From the NCBI GenBank assembly GCA_017399865.1, contig JAFQAT010000001.1, positions 1-54,425 of the forward strand: a DNA stretch of 54,425 nucleotides. Direction: 5' to 3'. The notes under the pieces were generated by a model that did no database searches, had not been told where the DNA came from, and worked only from the letters and a program-made list of their open reading frames with translations. The stretch is from Bacteroidales bacterium (lineage in GTDB: Bacteria > Bacteroidota > Bacteroidia > Bacteroidales > UBA932). The position numbers and the translations under genes were made by a program. Below are positions 43,017 through 52,800 of this stretch, in pieces (the stretch's first letter is position 1; every line of letters starts with the position of its first letter).

Positions 43017-43892
43017 TTAGTTAAGCGTTTCCAAATCAAGGGTGTCGATTTCGCCCTGACGTCTCTGGATCACGTCCCTGAGTTCGTTGAGGTCGATATT
43101 CCATGAGTTGAGCATGTAGTTGTATGCTATGTCGAACTTTGCGCTGATGATTGCAGCGCCAGCTCCGGCATTTGCAAGTACGTTTTCCCAATACTCTGCA
43201 GGATTTGTCACATATATTGAAATCAGTTCCACAAAATCCTCGTTGACTTCAGATGAAGCGTATTCGCTGATGAAGCCGTGCTTCTGTGCGTCTGCATCGC
43301 CGTTCCATGTGCTGCTCCATGCGTCAGTAACGTATTCTGAACCGGAGATGGCGTTGAAGTCGCTTGAATATGGCTTTGTCTGGTGAAGTATGTGCGCGAA
43401 CTCATGGTGCATGGTCTTGAAGTAGTATTCGTTGAGATAGTCTACGTCAATGATCATGTCATTCACGAAATACATTGTGATCTTAAGACCGCCTTCTGCC
43501 GTACCAAGAACGAATGTGCCGTTGTTGCGGTATGCTCCCGAACCCACAAGATGAATCATCTTCGGATAGTAGGACTTGATGAACTCCTTGCTTCCGGTGA
43601 TTTCGTCGTATGGCTCGAAACAGAGGAATTTCATAAGTTTCGCCATCTTGATGGCATTCTCGTACTTTGCAGGAACAAGCCAGTAGTTGAAGTCCGACTC
43701 GTTCTTTTCCATACGGTACTTGAACATGATGTTGTATGGCTCGATGTAGTTGGTTACGAGCCATCTGTCAAATTCATTTTCCTCGACCTGTGAGTCGATG
43801 ACCTGACTCTCCGGATTCAGAGGCTGTTCCTCGCAGGCGATGAATGATACTGCTGCCACCGCCATTGCTATATATTTCAAAAACTTTGTCAT
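43017..43892 (-). CDS. SusCD-associated zinc metallohydrolase lipoprotein (HExxH)
   Basis: 291 residues from the ATG at 43892, which gives a lipoprotein signal (MTKFLKYIAMAVAAVSFIAC). The zinc site is KTMHHEFAHILHQTKPY, with HEFAH as HExxH; ASSEVNEDFVELISIYVTNP holds a likely third ligand Glu. Matches the group described as substrate import-associated zinc metallohydrolase lipoproteins. It probably trims peptides or a related polymer next to the SusCD importer encoded just upstream. Activity is inferred from the motif. Confidence 0.87.
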   Translation of the reverse strand: MTKFLKYIAMAVAAVSFIACEEQPLNPESQVIDSQVEENEFDRWLVTNYIEPYNIMFKYRMEKNESDFNYWLVPAKYENAIKMAKLMKFLCFEPYDEITGSKEFIKSYYPKMIHLVGSGAYRNNGTFVLGTAEGGLKITMYFVNDMIIDVDYLNEYYFKTMHHEFAHILHQTKPYSSDFNAISGSEYVTDAWSSTWNGDADAQKHGFISEYASSEVNEDFVELISIYVTNPAEYWENVLANAGAGAAIISAKFDIAYNYMLNSWNIDLNELRDVIQRRQGEIDTLDLETLN

Positions 43893-43921
43893 GATGTTTC
43901 CGATTTTTAATGGGTCCGTCA

Positions 43922-45526
43922 TTACCTAGGGTTTGGAGTCATGCCGGCTGTGATGACGTCCTTAGGAAGCTGAAGAGCTCGTCTTTCATCGTCCACGGTG
44001 AGCCTGTCGTAGGTCTCGAGAACCTCAAGGGTGGTTCCCAGCTTTCGTCTGGTGATCTCGATTCCGTAACGCTTGACGTCGAACCATCTCATTCCCATCA
44101 TATAGAACTCTGCACGTCTCATGTAAAGGATTGCGTGTACATATGCTTCCATGTCGCTTCCTTCAGAGAAATCTGCTACGAGCGGATTAAGTTTCTTCTT
44201 CGGAGTCGGTGCAGTGTCTGTATAGTATTCCATTCCGTTTACCCAGTCCTTGATGATCTGGTCTGTGAGCACAGGATCGCAATAGTCGGGATTGAGCGTA
44301 TTCACGGTCCAGAGGTTCATGTCGGCAAGGGCAAGGTCGTACTGCTCCTTCATGATGTATGCCTCTGCTCTGTTAAGAAGAGCCTCCTCCGCTGTAAGGG
44401 CCGCATATATGGTGCGGTAGTATCCGATTCCTGCAACAGGGTCAGTGTATTCGAACAGATAGTTCAGACGTGGGAGGATGGTCTTGTCAAATCCTGTCGC
44501 CACATATACGTAATGGTCGAGCTTGTACATTTTCCTGTAGTTGTAGCTCGAAGTAGAAGGTGCAAGTCCTCCCCAAGGCGCGAGGTTGAACATCTCTGTC
44601 TGCATCAGCATGTTGCCGGCTGAAATCCTTGACTCGAAATAGTATGGTCCGAAAATGAGACCAAGAGAAGAGTAGGCAGTCTGGAGAAGGAAGTTGTTCT
44701 TTGCGTTGGTGCTGTTGTACTGCGGACCGACGACATCAAGTTCCTTAGGATAACTTGTCAGTGTCGCATAATCTCTGAGGAGTTCTGCAGGAGCTGAACC
44801 GAGTGCCTTGTTTGCACACTCGATACACTTGTCCCATTTACCATAGAACAGATAGAAACGTGATGCGAATGTGTAGGCTGCTTTCTCATTGAAGTGGTAT
44901 TTCGGCACGCTGTATCCTGCATCATTGACCAAAGGAAGTCCTTCCTCAAGATCTTTCTCAATCGCAGCATAGACCTCTGCAACCGTGCCTCTGTCGTACT
45001 TCGGGTTGAGTTCTGTTTCCGGCTTGTCCATGTAAGGGATGCCGAGGTCTGTCGAGGCGGTTGCCGGGTCATAGGCCTTGCAGAAGAGGCTTGCGAGCAT
45101 GAAATGATTGTATGCTCTCGCAAGGAGCGCTTCTCCGCGTGACGCTTTCAGCGCCGGAGTGTCAGCACCGAGTTCATCAATCGCTACAAGTGCCTGGTTT
45201 GCGTTGGTGATTGCTCCGTAGAGTGCACCCCAGACCTCTTTCGGATCTTCATTGTCTGTCTCAGTGACTTCGTCCCACTGATAGACCTGAGTGTATAATC
45301 TGTTGCTGTATGGAGAATCTTCTCCGAAGTCATCGACATTGTCGGAAGAGAGCTCGGAAAGCATGATGTATGCGTTTTCCGGATATGCGCTTACAAGAAG
45401 CTTCTCCACCTTCTCTTCGGTGTCGATCTCTGCGCGGTTGTCCGGCATGACGTCCAGCCATTCATTGCAGGAAGTCAGTGCAAAGGCGAGCGACAGCGTT
45501 AAAAGGGTTATATTCTTCATTTTCAT
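43922..45526 (-). CDS. SusD/RagB family lipoprotein (left operon, locus 2)
   Basis: 534 residues. Lipoprotein signal LLTLSLAFALTSCNEWLDVM with the usual SusD continuation DVMPDNRAEIDTEEKVEKLL. Then ITNANQALVAIDELG, RGEALLARAYNHFMLASLFC and TDLGIPYMDKPETELNPKYD, and a C-terminal EALLNRAEAYIMKEQYDLAL and RAEFYMMGMRWFDVKRYGIE. It is the surface ligand-binding partner of the SusC encoded 20 bp upstream. With the HExxH and DUF4302 lipoproteins it makes up a four-part import complex; a peptide ligand would fit but is not proven. Confidence 0.93.
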   Translation of the reverse strand: MKMKNITLLTLSLAFALTSCNEWLDVMPDNRAEIDTEEKVEKLLVSAYPENAYIMLSELSSDNVDDFGEDSPYSNRLYTQVYQWDEVTETDNEDPKEVWGALYGAITNANQALVAIDELGADTPALKASRGEALLARAYNHFMLASLFCKAYDPATASTDLGIPYMDKPETELNPKYDRGTVAEVYAAIEKDLEEGLPLVNDAGYSVPKYHFNEKAAYTFASRFYLFYGKWDKCIECANKALGSAPAELLRDYATLTSYPKELDVVGPQYNSTNAKNNFLLQTAYSSLGLIFGPYYFESRISAGNMLMQTEMFNLAPWGGLAPSTSSYNYRKMYKLDHYVYVATGFDKTILPRLNYLFEYTDPVAGIGYYRTIYAALTAEEALLNRAEAYIMKEQYDLALADMNLWTVNTLNPDYCDPVLTDQIIKDWVNGMEYYTDTAPTPKKKLNPLVADFSEGSDMEAYVHAILYMRRAEFYMMGMRWFDVKRYGIEITRRKLGTTLEVLETYDRLTVDDERRALQLPKDVITAGMTPNPR

Positions 45527-45546
45527 AATTTTCTGATTTAAAGTGA

Positions 45547-48500
45547 TTACAGACCAAGTCTCAATGTTACTGTGAACTGCTTAGGGAGCGGAGTCGCCAC
45601 ACCACCGGTGTTGAAGAACTCAGGATCCTGTCCGTTGAGTTTCTTGTCGGCATAAAGAAGTGCGAGATTTGTTCCCTGTACCTTTACAGAAAGTGAATTC
45701 ATCTTCAAAGCCTTTACCCACTTCTTCGGGAAGTCGTAGCTGAGAGACACTTCCTTGAGTCGGATGAAGTCTCCCTTTGCGATGCGCTCAGAAGAAAAGT
45801 TGTAAGCATTGTATGCATAAGACAGATAACTGTCATTGTAAGTCTGCATCCTTGATGCAATGACAGGAATGGTCGTTACATTTTCGTCTCCAGGCACCAC
45901 CCATCTGTTCTTGAACTCCTTAGGCATTGACGAAAGATCGCTGTATGAACTTGAGAAAACTGGGTCCATGCGTACTACGTTGCCGAACGAGTATGTGAAG
46001 AAGATGTTGAGTTTCAAACCCTTGTACTGGAATGTGTTGCCGAATGAACCGAAGTCTGTAGGGTCAGCAGTTCCTGAATACTCGAGGAAATCGATCTTGT
46101 CACGTTCCTGGAAATAGATGCCTGTAGTAGTTACGTTTCCATCCTGATCAAGGAAGGTCGGGAGACCTTGTTCGTTCAGTCCCTTGAAAGGAATTGAGAA
46201 CACGGAACGTACCGGGTATCCTTCGAGTGCGAATCCGGTACCAGCAACGAGGTCTATCACCCTCTGCTGGTTCTCGAGGCTTGTAACTTCATTCTCGGCA
46301 TGTGAGTAAATGAAGTCGGTGGTCCACTTGAAGTTCTTTGTGTCGATGTTCTTGGTAGAGATCGTGAGCTCTACACCTGAAGAACTCATGGATGCAACGT
46401 TACCGAACTTGATGACCTGACCACCGATACCCTGAGTCGTTACAGGACCTATGAGATCGTAGTTGTCACGCTTGTACCAGTCAGCTTCAATATTGATTCT
46501 GTTGTCGAAGAATCCTATTGCACCGCCGATGTTGAGCTCATGCTTCTTCTCATATGTAAGTGCGGCGTTTTCAAGGTCTGAGACGTAGAGGGCAGATTCA
46601 CCGTCACCTGCGTTCGGACGCCAAGGGTTTGTTGCGTTGATCACGACTCGTGAGTTGGTTACGCTTGCCGGACCGCGGTCTGCTGTAAGCGAGTAGGAAG
46701 CCTTGAGCGAGAGGAATGAAAGATAAGGCCATGCCCCCTTCATCCACTCTTCCTCATGTACGTTCCATGCACCTGAAACGTTCCAGGTAGGAAGCCAGCG
46801 CGCAGAGGTTGTCTTGCCAAGCTTGTTTGTACCCTCGTAACGTACGGTTCCGTTGACTGTATAACGTCCTTTATATGAATATGTGCCGTTCGCGAAGAAT
46901 GCTACGCTTCTCATGAGTGAGTTTGCCATGGTGTAGTACTGGGTGTTCTCTTCCGCACCTTTCTTGAATACTTCATAGGCATATCTTGCGATTTCTCCCA
47001 TAGAATACTGCATGCCCCAGCCGCGGAACCAGGTCTGCTGACGCTGAACCTGATTGAGTTCCATACCTCCGAAGAAGTTGGTGATGTGCCCTCCATTGAA
47101 CTCCTTGTTATATTGTGCGGTCGCACGGAAATCGTATGAGAGCATCTTGAAGTCGGTCCTTTCATATATACCTCCATCCGGCAGCACTGTGATAGGAACA
47201 GCATAAGGGTTGTCCGGGTCGGTATAAAGGAACGGGTTGTTGTCACGGATGGTGGTTGTCGGCATGGCGCGGTATGCCATCGCCTGGTTGGAGTAGTCCG
47301 TGATTGTGTGCTGCTGTGCTGAAGATGAGTACTTCACGGCACCGAGTGCTGAAAGTTCAAGTCCTGTAACCGGCTTGAGCTTGAATTCACCCTGGAACTT
47401 GAGGTCGACTACGTCAAAGTCCATATAGTTGTTCTCAAGTTCATGAAGGATGTTGAAGTCTGCATAGTTCCTCTTGTAGTATGCGGTAGGATCCAGCACT
47501 CTTGAAGTGTTGAGGGCGTATGAATAAGGGTTGATGTCGAAGTCACGCTTTACTTCGCCGCTGACAACGTCCACATCTGATGAAAGTGTTCCCGGAGCTC
47601 TCTGCTGGCGGTAAGAAGCACTGGAGATCATGTTGAATGAAAGCTTCTTGAAGATGTTGTAGTTGGCGTTGAAGTTGGCTGTATAACGGTTCACATTGCT
47701 CTGCCTTGCCCAACCCGGATCCACCATGGCACTGATCGATGCATAGTACTGCGACTTCTCGTTTCCGGACGACATGCTGACCGAGTGGTTATGCTGAAGT
47801 GCGTTGCTGAAGAGCATGTCGAACCAATCGGTGTTGCGGTATTCGGCCTGGCGGAGGAATGCGTTGCGTGCAGCCTCTGTATTGGCAAGGGTACCTGCAG
47901 TTATCATGTTGTACATCTCGCCGTAGATACCGCTCTCACTTGAGTTAGGAACTGCAGAATAGTTGAGCCATCCTTTCTGCTCAAGTTCGCGGTAGATGCT
48001 CATCTGCTCCTGTGAGTTCATGATGTTGAAGTTTCTGTATGAAGGCTTCAGACGTGTCGTGAACTCTCCTGTGTAACTGATTCTGCTGCGGCCTGCAGCA
48101 CCTTTCTTGGTGGTTACTACGATCACACCGGCCATGGCGCGGGCTCCATAGATAGATGTCGCCGATCCGTCTTTGAGGATCTGGAAACTCTCGATGTCGT
48201 CTGCATTGAGGCCTGCGATTGCAGAACTGATGAGGGTGGTTGCGTCTCCGGACGACAGCTGGTCGGCGTCAACTTCGACCACGTCCTCCATGATCACACC
48301 ATCTACAACCCAAAGAGGCTTCGAGCTTCCGTAGATAGAAGTGGCACCGCGGACGCGGATCTTAGGAGCTGTACCGAATGAACCGGATACATTCTGTACC
48401 GATACTCCGGAGGCTCTTCCTTCAAGGGCGCGGCTGATTTCCGGCATACCGTCCACCCTTGCTTTCTCTCCGTCCACCTTTGCTGTCGATCCTGTGAACA

Positions 48501-48846
48501 GACGTTTGTCCATTTTTTGCATACCGGTAACGACTACACCTTCCAGCATTTCGGAATCCGGTCTCATGGTAACCTGGAGATAAGGTCTGACAGCCACCTC
48601 CACTGTTTCCATGCCGAGGCATGAGAATACCACAACCTTTGCATCTGATGGTACCTCAAACTCGAACTTACCGTCAACATCGGTAATTGCGCCTCCATCT
48701 GTTACACCTTTTACAGTGACATATGCTCCGATGACGGGCTGGCCGTCGACTTCGGATGTCACGATACCGGACACTTTATTCTGGGCCAGCAGCGAACCTG
48801 CACCCAGAACAAGGGAGGCAAAAAGCAGCATCAAGTTTTTTTTCAT
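45547..48846 (-). CDS. SusC/RagA TonB-dependent transporter (left arm of the recombinase switch)
   Basis: 1099 residues. Signal peptide MKKNLMLLFASLVLGAGSLL, carboxypeptidase-regulatory-like domain (SGIVTSEVDGQPVIGAYVTV), TonB-box region EGVVVTGMQKMDKRLFTG, plug (EGRASGVSVQNVSGSFGTAP, GSATSIYGARAMAGVIVVTT) and barrel ending FTVTLRLGL. It heads the leftward operon with SusD, the HExxH metallohydrolase and DUF4302. Its ATG lies 18 bp from a 20-bp block that is repeated, inverted, 18 bp before the divergent SusC at 49864, and a serine recombinase lies in between. Expression is therefore likely to be phase variable. Confidence 0.94.
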   Translation of the reverse strand: MKKNLMLLFASLVLGAGSLLAQNKVSGIVTSEVDGQPVIGAYVTVKGVTDGGAITDVDGKFEFEVPSDAKVVVFSCLGMETVEVAVRPYLQVTMRPDSEMLEGVVVTGMQKMDKRLFTGSTAKVDGEKARVDGMPEISRALEGRASGVSVQNVSGSFGTAPKIRVRGATSIYGSSKPLWVVDGVIMEDVVEVDADQLSSGDATTLISSAIAGLNADDIESFQILKDGSATSIYGARAMAGVIVVTTKKGAAGRSRISYTGEFTTRLKPSYRNFNIMNSQEQMSIYRELEQKGWLNYSAVPNSSESGIYGEMYNMITAGTLANTEAARNAFLRQAEYRNTDWFDMLFSNALQHNHSVSMSSGNEKSQYYASISAMVDPGWARQSNVNRYTANFNANYNIFKKLSFNMISSASYRQQRAPGTLSSDVDVVSGEVKRDFDINPYSYALNTSRVLDPTAYYKRNYADFNILHELENNYMDFDVVDLKFQGEFKLKPVTGLELSALGAVKYSSSAQQHTITDYSNQAMAYRAMPTTTIRDNNPFLYTDPDNPYAVPITVLPDGGIYERTDFKMLSYDFRATAQYNKEFNGGHITNFFGGMELNQVQRQQTWFRGWGMQYSMGEIARYAYEVFKKGAEENTQYYTMANSLMRSVAFFANGTYSYKGRYTVNGTVRYEGTNKLGKTTSARWLPTWNVSGAWNVHEEEWMKGAWPYLSFLSLKASYSLTADRGPASVTNSRVVINATNPWRPNAGDGESALYVSDLENAALTYEKKHELNIGGAIGFFDNRINIEADWYKRDNYDLIGPVTTQGIGGQVIKFGNVASMSSSGVELTISTKNIDTKNFKWTTDFIYSHAENEVTSLENQQRVIDLVAGTGFALEGYPVRSVFSIPFKGLNEQGLPTFLDQDGNVTTTGIYFQERDKIDFLEYSGTADPTDFGSFGNTFQYKGLKLNIFFTYSFGNVVRMDPVFSSSYSDLSSMPKEFKNRWVVPGDENVTTIPVIASRMQTYNDSYLSYAYNAYNFSSERIAKGDFIRLKEVSLSYDFPKKWVKALKMNSLSVKVQGTNLALLYADKKLNGQDPEFFNTGGVATPLPKQFTVTLRLGL

Positions 48847-48864
48847 AGATTCTGACTTTTTATT

Positions 48865-48884
48865 AGTTAAACATAAATATTGAT
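48865..48884 (+). repeat. Box 3, left copy (20-bp inverted repeat)
   Basis: AGTTAAACATAAATATTGAT; identical in reverse complement to 49826-49845. Read towards the left susC it contains TATGTTTA, a near match to the -7 consensus. Confidence 0.9.
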
Positions 48885-48890
48885 CAGCTA

Positions 48891-48901
48891 TACACTACAC
48901 T
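48891..48901 (+). repeat. Box 2, left copy (11-bp inverted repeat)
   Basis: TACACTACACT; inverted copy at 49805-49815. Gap to Box 3 is 6 bp here and 10 bp on the right. Confidence 0.8.
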
Positions 48902-48916
48902 GAATAGTCTGACTTT

Positions 48917-48932
48917 TAATCGGGCGTTTTAT
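48917..48932 (+). repeat. Box 1, left copy (16-bp inverted repeat)
   Basis: TAATCGGGCGTTTTAT; inverted copy at 49770-49785. Nothing beyond this block is shared between the two sides, so it marks the inner limit of the symmetry and is one candidate crossover site. Confidence 0.85.
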
Positions 48933-48967
48933 TGTGCGTATTATTGTGAAACTTAAATAATATTAAC

Positions 48968-49579
48968 ATGTCAGTGTATGCTTATATCAGAGTCAGTACG
49001 GAAATGCAATGTCATGCAAGTCAGAAGCACGAAATCAAGGTCTATTGTGAAAAACGCGGATTGATTGTAGACAAATGGGTATCGGAATCCGTGTCCGGAA
49101 CAGTAGCTCCCGAGAAAAGACTGCTGGGCAAGAGTATAAGGAAAATGAAGAAAGGGGATCTTCTGATCTGTACGGAATTATCCCGGCTGGGGCGCAGCAT
49201 GCTCATGATTATGGGCATACTGAACAGATGCTCTCAAAAGGGCATCTCCATACAGACTATAAAGGATAATTTTACCCTTACGGATAACATAAATTCAAAG
49301 ATCATAGCTTTCGCCTTTGCCCTCGCGGCAGAAATTGAAAGAAACCTTATATCTCAGAGGACCAAAGAGGCTCTGGCTGTCAAGCGTCTGGAGGGAGTGA
49401 GGCTTGGAAGACCGCCGGGAAGTTCCAGAAAGAAAGTTACATTTATAAAGGAATTTGGTACTGTGTCAATGATGCTGGCCAATGGCATGACTGTGTCTCA
49501 AATAGCTAAACAATATGGTATTCATCGCAATACCATGCGAAAATATCTGGATGAAATGCAGAAAATTAAAGATAAATGA
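48968..49579 (+). CDS. Serine site-specific recombinase (Hin/Mpi-type DNA invertase)
   Basis: 203 residues. The N-terminal resolvase domain begins YAYIRVSTEMQ, with catalytic Ser10 and Arg8, and includes ELSRLGRSMLMIM with the conserved Arg pair. A long helix AFALAAEIERNLISQRTKEAL follows, then LGRPPGS and a C-terminal helix-turn-helix (MTVSQIAKQYGIHRNTMRKY). Size and order match small DNA invertases rather than large integrases or IS607-type enzymes. It is the only gene in the interval between two divergent SusCD operons and lies inside three nested inverted repeats, so its probable job is to flip this segment. GC is lower than in neighbouring genes. Confidence 0.92.
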   Translation: MSVYAYIRVSTEMQCHASQKHEIKVYCEKRGLIVDKWVSESVSGTVAPEKRLLGKSIRKMKKGDLLICTELSRLGRSMLMIMGILNRCSQKGISIQTIKDNFTLTDNINSKIIAFAFALAAEIERNLISQRTKEALAVKRLEGVRLGRPPGSSRKKVTFIKEFGTVSMMLANGMTVSQIAKQYGIHRNTMRKYLDEMQKIKDK

Positions 49580-49769
49580 AAATTTAATAAAAATTATGAA
49601 TTGCAAGATTAGAGCGATAGTTGCTTACAAATTGTAAGTGGTGCCACAAAAGTCTTCGCAAATTTTCTGCGAAACCGCCCAAAATCTTCATAATTCCCTA
49701 ATATTCCAACGTTTGAAGATGTTTGGATATTAAAAAAATGTTAACGAACTTTGTAGGAAATCGTGCTAT
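49580..49769. other. AT-rich spacer between recombinase and right-hand boxes
   Basis: 190 bp without a credible ORF. It contains two small palindromes: CTTACAAATTGTAAG (about 49624-49638) and TTCGCA-AATTTTC-TGCGAA (about 49654-49672). No canonical TAnnTTTG promoter was seen. It could hold recombinase or accessory-protein sites, or simply be the recombinase trailer. Confidence 0.5.
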
Positions 49770-49785
49770 ATAAAACGCCCGATTA
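49770..49785 (-). repeat. Box 1, right copy
   Basis: ATAAAACGCCCGATTA, the inverted copy of 48917-48932. Confidence 0.85.
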
Positions 49786-49804
49786 TTAGTGCATGAAATT
49801 ACAA

Positions 49805-49815
49805 AGTGTAGTGTA
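49805..49815 (-). repeat. Box 2, right copy
   Basis: AGTGTAGTGTA, the inverted copy of 48891-48901. It ends exactly 19 bp before TATGTTTA of Box 3, the normal -33 to -7 spacing in this phylum; on the left the gap is 15 bp. Confidence 0.8.
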
Positions 49816-49825
49816 CTACAAAGTA

Positions 49826-49845
49826 ATCAATATTTATGTTTAACT
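49826..49845 (-). repeat. Box 3, right copy with putative -7 element
   Basis: ATCAATATTTATGTTTAACT, the inverted copy of 48865-48884. TATGTTTA at 49835-49842 is one base from TAnnTTTG and would give a leader of about 16 nt to the ATG at 49864. Confidence 0.85.
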
Positions 49846-49863
49846 TTTTTACCGAGCTTATGT

Positions 49864-52800
49864 ATGAGTAGAAAATTATTCACAATCGCCCTGTGCTTCT
49901 TGATGAGCATAGGCGCAGCTCTCGCTCAGAACACAGTATCCGGAACTGTAAAGGATGCTGAAACTGGCGAACCGGTAGTTAGTGCGGCCGTACAGCTTAA
50001 AGGCAGCACAGGTGTTTACGCAATGACAGACGATGCGGGTAGCTTCATTATCGAAGTTCCTGTAAACGGTGTCCTTGTAGTAAGCAGTCTCGGTTATCAT
50101 TCAGCCGAAGTCAATGTTGGCGGAAACACCAATGTAGTGATTTCACTCGAGTCTGACAAGCACATGCTTGATGACGTTGTGGTGGTCGCATACGGTACCG
50201 TCCGCAGAGAGGCTGCAACCGGAAGTGTTACATCTGTCAAGAACGAGCAGCTTGCTTCTGTTCCTGCAACTTCAGTGGACAAGATGCTTGCAGGTAAGAT
50301 GGCCGGTGTGACTATCACATCAGGATCTGGACAGCCAGGTTCGACATCAACAATCCGCGTGCGCGGTATCTCGTCAATCAACGCAGGCAACGAGCCTCTT
50401 TGGGTTGTCGATGGTATTCCAGTTATGTCGAGCGACTTCCGTCAGCTTTCAAACGCTGGTGTCGGCGGCGGTTCATCATCTACCTTCCTTAACCCTAACG
50501 ACATCGAATCAATCACAGTCCTCAAGGATGCGGCTGCGGCTTCAGTCTATGGTTCGCGTGCTGCAAACGGTGTCATCCTCGTTACCACAAAGAGCGGTAA
50601 GGCAGGAAAGGCACGTTTCACTGCCAGGGCGAAATTCGGTGCCCAGCAGCTTATCAACGACAAGAACTGGCGTCCTCTTACAGGATCCGAGCTGATCGAC
50701 TATAAGAGAGTTGCTGCAATCAATGCAGGTCATGACCCTCTCGATCCTACAGACCAGTACTATACTCCAGACACTCTTCTTGAGAACGGTGTTACAAACT
50801 GGTACAAGGAACTCACAAAGATCGGATCTCTTCAGGAGTACGAAGTTAACGCAACTGGCGGTACAAACAAGGCATCTTACTATGCTTCAGCCGCTTACCA
50901 TAGCAATGAAGGTGTGTTCCATGGCATCAGCTACGACCGCTTCTCTGCACGTGTGAACAGCGACTTCCAGCTTCTCAAGTCTCTCAAGAGCGGTGCAAGG
51001 TTCAACCTCAGCTACGCAGACTCTAACTCAGGCCAGATGGGTGACCTTTATTACTCAAACCCTCAGTACGCGATGTTCTCTATCCTTCCTTGGACTCCTT
51101 TCAAGAATCCTGACGGAAGCTTCAACGTGAACATCCCTGAGAACTCAGACACAAACCCTGCAGCAGACGCGTACTACGATACCTATAACGATAAGGACTA
51201 TCGTCTCCAGGGAAGCATCTATCTCGAGTGGAGCCCTATCAAGCAGCTCACATTCAAGACCACCAACGCTCTCGAGTTCGTATACGTGGACTCTAAGCAG
51301 TACTGGTCAGCAGAGACAAACAAGGGTACAGCCACCCTCTTCAAATACTGGTCAAAGGACCTCCGTTACACCACTTCAAACACAGTGACTTACGACGACA
51401 AGTTCGGAGCACACTCGGTAAGGGTACTCGCAGGACAGGAGGCAATGGTCGACACTTACGACTATCTCGGCGGTTACTCACCTAACGTAAACCCTCTCAT
51501 TCCTTTCCCTAACACATCTACTCCTGAGGCCGATGAGGTTTCTTACAGCCTTTCAGACGAGTCAATGGTTTCAGTATTCGGTGTGGCTGACTACAACTTC
51601 GACAACAAGTACTACTTCCAGGGTTCTGTACGTGCTGACGGATCATCCCTCTTCGGTGCAGCTAACAGATGGGGTATCTTCTGGTCAGTGGGTGGTTCAT
51701 GGAACATCACCAAGGAGAACTGGATGGCGTCTACAAGAGACTGGCTCAGCCTCGCGAAGCTCAGAGCATCATACGGTGTGAACGGTAACAACAACATCGC
51801 CGCTTACCGTGCGTATGGTATCTACTCTACAATGACTTACGGCTCATATGTGGGTATGGTTCCTTCACGTCCTGAGAATCCAAACCTCTCATGGGAAAAG
51901 AACAGGACCGTGAACTTCGGTCTCGACCTCGGATTCTTCGACGACAGACTCACAGCTAGCGTAGACGTTTACCAGCGTAAGACTGAAGACATGCTCCTCA
52001 GCAAGAGAGTTCCTTATACCACAGGTTTCGGCTCTAACTTCGTGAATATCGGAGCCATCATGAACCGCGGTCTTGAGCTCCAGCTTGAGGGAATCCTCGT
52101 CAACACAAGCGATGTACAGTGGACAGCAGGTTTCAACATTGCATTCAACCGTTCTAAGGTCCTCGACCTCGCAGACAGCGAATACCTCAGCGTAGGTGAT
52201 GGTCGTGCTTCAAGCAATACAGGTACTCCTGTAAGAATCGTAAAGGACAAGAGCCTCTATACATTCTATCTCCGTGACTGGTACGGCGTGAACCCTTCAA
52301 ACGGTGATCCTCTCTGGTATGACAATGATGGCAACCTTACAAGCGACGTTACAAAGGCTCGCTACATCTACACAGGTTCTCCAGAGCCTAAGGCAACAGG
52401 TGGTTTCAACACAAGCTTCACATGGAAGGGTCTTACCCTCTCTGCATTCTTCGAGTTTGTATATGGAAACAACGTGTTCATGGCTTCGCAGTTTGACCTT
52501 GACGGTTATGACATGACCGGAAACACTACTACCTACTCTCTCGGATACTGGGAGAAGCCAGGTGATACAGGTGTTCATCCAAAGCCTGTAGCAGGTAACC
52601 CTAAGCGTCCTTATTCTAACTCTACAAGATACCTCCAGGACGGAAGCTATATGAGAATCAAGGATGTGTCGCTTTCATATGCATTCCCTGAAAAGGTTCT
52701 CAAGGCTATCAAGATGCAGGGTCTCAGGGTTTATGTAAGTGCTTTGAATCCTTATACATTCCACAATGTGAAGGGCGTCATGGACCCAGAGCTTGGTACA

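Larger units (their letters stand above)
48865..49845. other. Candidate invertible DNA segment carrying its own serine recombinase
   Basis: 981 bp bounded by perfect 20-bp inverted repeats (48865-48884 and 49826-49845), with two further inverted blocks of 11 and 16 bp inside. It holds only the recombinase gene and is AT-richer than its surroundings. Each end faces a divergent susC start codon at exactly 18 bp. Inversion has not been observed; this is inferred from layout. Confidence 0.65.

Noticed and set aside
48968-49579. Recombinase as part of an insertion sequence or conjugative element
   Set aside because: IS607-type enzymes have an N-terminal DNA-binding domain and a tnpB partner; here the helix-turn-helix is C-terminal and no other mobility gene is present. 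The nested inverted repeats sit at susC leaders, which fits an invertase better.
48865-49845. Inverted repeats as transcription terminators
   Set aside because: They are AT-rich, about 940 bp apart, lie upstream of genes and have no T-run after a stem.
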